64,000 nucleotides of DNA from Peromyscus leucopus (Eukaryota; Chordata; Mammalia; Rodentia; Cricetidae), in assembly GCF_004664715.2 (NCBI RefSeq), contig NC_051082.1, positions 4,603,078 through 4,667,077 on the forward strand, in the 5' to 3' direction. How positions within the stretch are numbered: position 1 is the first letter of the stretch; every line of letters starts with the position of its first letter. Both the position numbers and the translations under genes were made by a program. Under the pieces are notes generated by a model. The model had not been told where the DNA came from. It saw only the letters and a program-made list of their open reading frames with translations, and ran no database searches. Below are positions 59,031-64,000 of this stretch, piece after piece.

Positions 59031-59215
59031 CAGCTGCTGCTCCACTATGTGAAGGGACCTCTGGACGCTGCCTACTGTGTGAAGGGACCTCTGGACAGCA
59101 GCTGCCCATTGGGTGAAGGGACCTCTGGACAGCTGCTGCCCCACTGTGTGAAGGGACCCTCTAAACATCTGCTGCCCCACTGTATGAAGGGACCTCTGAA
59201 CTGGGGGCTACTTTG
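59030..59215. repeat. Minisatellite, about 35-bp unit, about five copies
   Basis: Units of the form 'ctgctgccccactgtgtgaa' plus 'gggacctctggacag' repeat five or so times, with length changes between them. On the minus strand it gives a repetitive Trp/Gly/Pro-rich frame, which I do not regard as a gene. Confidence 0.88.
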
Positions 59216-59689
59216 CCTGACCTCTGGCCACATCAAATACAGCTCAGCAGTTCTTGGGGTTCTTATCTAGGGGGGGGTGGTAAGGAGAGGTGGGAGACTC
59301 ATCCCCGCAAGGATGGGCAGTGAGGAATCCCACAGTGTAGCATGGGTGCAGCATGGCTGTGGAGGGGAGCCCACTCCAGGAGGCTAGGCATGATAGCAGA
59401 GCGATTGTGTGTCAGGTTTGATGCATTGAGAGAGGCAGGCTAGAAGGGTATGTGCCTAGCAGGGTGGTAGTGTGTGCATTTTTATTATTGAGACTTTTTG
59501 CATTAAGCATGTCTGTACACATTCGCATACATTCAACTCATGCTCACACATCCACGTGCATTCAGTCATGTGCTCACATATCATCGTGCATTCACTCATG
59601 TGCACATACACTTCCTTAGCAAAGAACTCGTGATGCAATTAATCACCCACTGTGGTATCTTTGTTGTTATTTTTTAAAGTCTTTCTTCT

Positions 59690-59875
59690 AACTTAAAGAA
59701 AATGTTGTGTATGGGGTGTTTTGCCTGCATGTGTCTGTGCACCATATGTGTGCAGTGCCCTTGGTGGCCAGCAGAGGGAGCCAGATCCCCTGGAACTTGG
59801 GGAGTTAAAGTGTTGTTGTGGCCATTTGGGTGTCGGAACTGAACCTGGGTCCCTCTAGAGGCTGCAAGACCTCAA
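59690..59875 (-). repeat. B4/B3-like SINE, antisense
   Basis: Shows 'ttgcctgcatgtgtctgtgc', 'agcagagggagccagatccc' and 'ggaactgaacctgggtccct'. It is the last recognisable rodent element; the sequence loses identity just after it. Confidence 0.75.
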
Positions 59876-59879
59876 GGCG

Positions 59880-62800
59880 TGACCGATTGAACAAATAGGT
59901 TCTGCTCGGCGTAGCGCGGTATTTGGATGACTCGCGGCTGGTATGCGGGCGGGGGTTCATGACTTTGGGATTGGTCCGGAGTGTCTTCTGGCTGGGCCGT
60001 AGGCATGACATATTCCACACGTGGTGGGGGTGAGCGGCCGGACCGAGCACCGTTACTACATGATCAGTGCTCGCAGTACGAGGCAATCACAGGTACATGT
60101 TGTTCTTGTTGCGTATAAGTTTCCGTCGACGAGACGATGCTTATGAGTGCGTCGTGCCAGCTCCGACAGGCGGCTGCCAGGGTCTGGTGCACCGGGTGGT
60201 GTCATGAGGTGCTGTAGATCGGTGCTGGTCTGGCGCACTCGTATCGTAGGGGAATAGCGCTGGGGAGCTCGAGGTCCAGTATGCTGGCTGCTTCACGCCA
60301 TTCGGAATTTACAGTATCTTCTTGTGGGGAGCCTGGGGGCGTCGGTGGTCAATCTGTGAGGTGGTATGGTGTATGACGTTTTGGTGTGGTTGATCGACTT
60401 ATCGCTTTCCTTCGGGCCGGCCTGTCGTTTTCGGTCACGCACCATGTTTTGGCACTGTGAGACGTTATGCTTGTGCGGCGGGTCGGCGATTCCGCCGTCA
60501 ATGGGGGCGTTGGTATACAAGTCTGTGTGGCCGATGGTATGGCGTGAAGAACGCGATGGCATTGGCAGAGTCAGATTATGCGGGATGCGATGTGTGGTAT
60601 GCTTATCGCGTTTATGTTGTGTCGCCGGTGTGTCGCTCTAGGAGGCGTGGTGAATTCATGTGTCTGTGTGTCACCACTGCCTGCGGTCACTACAGCGCTG
60701 GTCTGCCACGATTCTGGTTCAGGAATTGGCTGGAGTCAAGGCGTGGATAAGCCTCGGCAGCATACGCATCGTCGCGAGTTGGGGTTTGGTTGCGTGCAGA
60801 AGTGTAGGAATGCCATTCGGGATGGGGGCGGTTTTGCTTATCGCCTGGTCGTTCGAGGGTCAGATGAATGTCCAGAGATAGGTGGCTTATTCGATGAGGA
60901 GGTTAGGCGAGTTCAATCTATCATCGGCGCGCGCGGGATATTCTGGTATGATTATCTTTTGCTGATATCCATCACGAGACGAGGAATGCTACGGTGCGCC
61001 AGGTCACTAAAGCGCCGGTACGACGCCTAACAACGGCGGAGGACAACTGGAATAAGTTACCTGGCGGCTCAGTGATCCTTGGCCTAGGAGACGTAGTTTC
61101 GTCTAGTGCGGGGCGCATTGCTATCCAGTGGGCTTAGTAAGTGTTGGGCTTGTCGGAACTAAATGTTGTTCAAGTCAAACTTAACGCCGGCCGATTTAGT
61201 GAGCAAATGCTGGGTGAGTAACGTTCTTAGTGGATAGTGGTTGTGGTAGATAGGCGAGGTGTGGATGGGTCCTTGTGTGTTTCGGGCTGGTCATCATCAT
61301 GGCGCTATGATGTGCTGGAGCGCCGAGTCTCGCTCAATGCTGGGTGCTCTTATAGTGGTGTCGGCGGATGGCGGTGCGTCGCCTAAGCATTGAGTGAAAC
61401 GCCAGGGCTGTAGCGTGATTGCGGACGATGGGTACGCCGCAGGTGGATTTAGTGCAGAGGGCTGGACGACGTGTTGGATTCACGGGAGTGTCGAAGCGTC
61501 AAATCGTTATGCGACCTTTATGAAGTTGTGGTATTTGACCAGTGGATGCTACGAATCTTTGGGGGTATAATGGCCATGACTATCATAAATCTGTGATTGT
61601 CGTATGTGGTCTAAGCAGAATTTGGTGACCTCTTGGTAGGCGTTAACCGGTTCCTCACTCGGCCCTGGAAAGTATCTGTCGTTCGTGGACGGATACCCGA
61701 TCGTAGATCATAGTTCGGCCAATCCATTATGCGTTACTTCTGTTACTAACTGGGTCGGCTCGCGCGTCCTGTGTGCTTTTACGAAGCCGATTCAGTTTCG
61801 TATTATTAGTGGCTTTAATGAAGGATATGCATGGGAACTGCCTGTGTCAATGAAAAATTCCTTCTCTTTAGAACATCTCTGACTGGGTTATCGGGACCAG
61901 ACCGTCTAGAGAGATTCTGCGTCTTATGCGTCAGCCTAGCCATGTTCTCACTTGTATATAACCGGCGGTTTACGCTAGGAAGCGGGTAGCTAGCGGAAGA
62001 CTAACGCGACCCCGACCTTCGAGGAGAGCGGATCGTCTAAGTATATTTCATTGGGGTAGTTTCGCTTGATTTCTGTTCAAATATGTTAAGCTTATTTCCT
62101 GTTTGATGGTGGACGACATTGGTGGTTTCGCTAGCGTAGGCCTGGATGCGTCGGTGGATGGCGGCCGTATGTTAACGGACAACGTAGACTGAGTCTTCCG
62201 AGTTTGAGCGCTATATTGCGGGACTGTCAAGGGACTCTACACTTCTCATGGCCCAAGTTCTTTACGTATCTTATGGGCTTCAGCTTCGACCCGATTAATA
62301 CATCGCCATGAAATGAGACCCATCATCGTCCTTCGCGCAGTCTTGGGGGATCATGGTGTGGCGGCAGCACGATGGCGATCGAAGCCTCGCAGCTGTGGTG
62401 GACATGCAGAATCCTGGATACGTAGGGCACATCGCCGTCTTGCCTAGTTATACAGAATCAGGCTAGTGTGGTACTGGATTGGGGGCGAATATGATGGTCT
62501 GCACTGTTGTAAATCTCACCGGCTCTGATAATAGCGTGGTGGATGTTCGCGGTCTTAGTTACTATCGAACCGTTGAGAGGAGCACAATATTTAGGGGCAT
62601 AATCGATCGACAGGCATGCTTAATCACACTGCGTGGCGGTCGTATCCCTTCAAGAGGTGAGATCACGGTACGCAATCACGTCGTTAAGCCCAAATCACTT
62701 ACACTTGGCTGCGCAACGGCTGTGTTCAGAAATCAGGGTAGAATATAGCTTGCCGCAGTGGAAAGCCAGAGACGTCCTTTAGGATGCTCGCGGGATCATG

Positions 62801-64000
62801 CTCTATATGAGCCAACACATCTGGCATACCGACGGGAGCCATTGGGTGTGAGAGATGCCTGGTTGTTTTCTATAATTATGGCTAATTGAATTAGGGAGGC
62901 ATCCTAGATTAGCTACATTTACGCATTGCAACAGCATTTGGATCAAGGGATGCAAAAGTCTCGCGACTTCAGATCCATCGGTGATTACTCCACGTAATCT
63001 GGTGCTGTGCAAAAGTTTGATTTGGCCTGGTTCCGTCAGGAGCTGCCGGGAGCGGGCACCGGTAGTTATCCTTCGGCAAGAGGATAGCATGTGCGGGTAC
63101 TTGAAGCGATCCGCGTAGCGAGAGGGGAATCACTTGTGACGAATCTGGCTTGTAGGTAAGTCCATGAGTCGCTTTCCAGCAGAGTTAACGGAAGCAGCTC
63201 TAAGGTGGTCTAAATACTCTCGCAGGACAGGCAAGCAACGTAGACCGCTCGTGTCAGGTTAGCATTCTTCAAGGCACGGATGCGACTATGGGCTCTTGCG
63301 GCCTTGTAATCACGTGGAGTGTACCTACGCGGCTAACACACCGAGCGTGTCAACGGGTGTGTTACCCTGACGGGTTAGGCGCCCAATTACAGATTAGCCT
63401 CTTCCGGCGGCAGACGTGTCCAGGTTCATCAGAAGGGTACCAGCGTCGGCTAGGGATGGCATCGGAGATCCTCCGCTCGTTAACGAACCTAGGAAAGGAA
63501 TCGACCAGGACCTACGCTGCATTAATCTCTGGGCTGCGAGCAAGTCATCATCGGAAAAAGCATTGTGGCACATACACCTTAGCCGACAGTTCGCCCATGG
63601 TGCTGGAGGAACTGGGGTTTCTGCGCTGAGGTCAGTCAATGAACCTCCAAAAGGTCGAAGTCCCCATGGCAATTAGCTATTGCGGAGGCGGCACCACCGC
63701 GTTATTCCCGTCCCCGTGCTTTAGATCCGGATTCTATCCGAGAGTAGTGGCGAAGCCGAAAGCAGCTTATCACACCCAATTTCCACTGTCAACGCTTAGA
63801 TTTACCACGAGAGGATTTGTCACCACTATGAAAGCTGGTCGAAGTACAAACCAAGTGCTTCGACATTCATGACGCCAGTTCTTATGGCTGACGGGGCCCG
63901 ATGGCGCTCAAGTCTCGTAGGCCGATCTCGTACGTTTCAACTATCGCTAGGGCCACTTGCGGGAAGGTTGCGTCGACTCGGATACTAATGCTACGACAAC
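59880..64000. other. Unrecognisable CpG-rich tail, probably junk sequence
   Basis: No exon, SINE, microsatellite or tandem repeat can be recognised. CG dinucleotides are common, unlike the rest of the window where they are scarce, homopolymers are short, and open frames are brief and unrelated to known families. Transition is gradual between about 59,880 and 61,000. I see no gene here. Confidence 0.7.

Noticed and set aside
60457..61030. Open frames of about 100-150 residues in the tail as a foreign gene
   Set aside because: They overlap in several frames, match no family I know, and are of a length expected by chance in CpG-rich random sequence.
59880..64000. Bacterial or vector contamination
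   Set aside because: No long open frames, ribosome-binding patterns or recognisable vector parts are seen; onset is gradual rather than a sharp junction.

Overview
The window is rodent nuclear DNA, most likely from a cricetid (hamster, vole or deer-mouse group). Evidence is the density of B1 and B2 SINEs, including the B1 type with a 'ccaaaactacacagagaaacc' segment that I associate with cricetids, the many long CA/GT microsatellites, and one mammalian multi-exon gene with GT-AG introns. The family-level call is inference.

The gene is Acacb (acetyl-CoA carboxylase 2, ACC2) on the + strand. It is incomplete at both ends. Sixteen clean exons lie between 2,893 and 25,409. They join in frame into 708 codons, running from the AMPK-regulated segment through the biotin carboxylase domain to the glutamate-rich start of the biotin-carrier motif. 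Thirteen more exons lie between 42,259 and 57,404 and carry the biotin-attachment segment and much of the central domain. The isozyme-specific N-terminal exons should lie left of the window. The remaining central-domain exons and the carboxyltransferase domain should lie beyond it. ACC2-type residues ([34 protein letters not shown]) separate it from ACC1.

The middle of the window is not a normal intron. A 500-base N run (26,093-26,592) is followed by about 15 kb built from rearranged copies of the gene's own left half. Positions 26,593 to about 36,690 are an inverted copy of 20,965 down to about 11,985. About 37,320-39,690 is a noisy direct copy of about 24,630-25,990. About 39,700-41,480 is a noisy inverted copy of about 10,890-9,830. 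The copies start almost identical, decay with distance, and are inflated by extra bases. This looks like raw long-read sequence (perhaps a palindromic read with a missed adapter) placed into an assembly gap, not a biological palindrome. The noisy direct copy also suggests that a short two-unit GC-rich repeat at 25,454-25,506 is really a much longer minisatellite.

Right of about 41.5 kb the sequence is collinear and readable again, but nearly every exon has small indels, often one base lost from a homopolymer, so the reading frame is broken. I read these as sequencing errors in a working gene. The biotinyl-lysine codon is also corrupted there. From about 59,880 to the end the sequence turns CpG-rich, repeat-free and unrecognisable, and behaves like random bases.

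I see no RNA gene, CRISPR array, promoter or second protein gene. The genuine points of biological interest are GC-AG splice donors (one repeated in the inverted copy), a duplicated splice-donor segment beside a 27-G run, and several minisatellites, one of them apparently grown from a B1 SINE tail.
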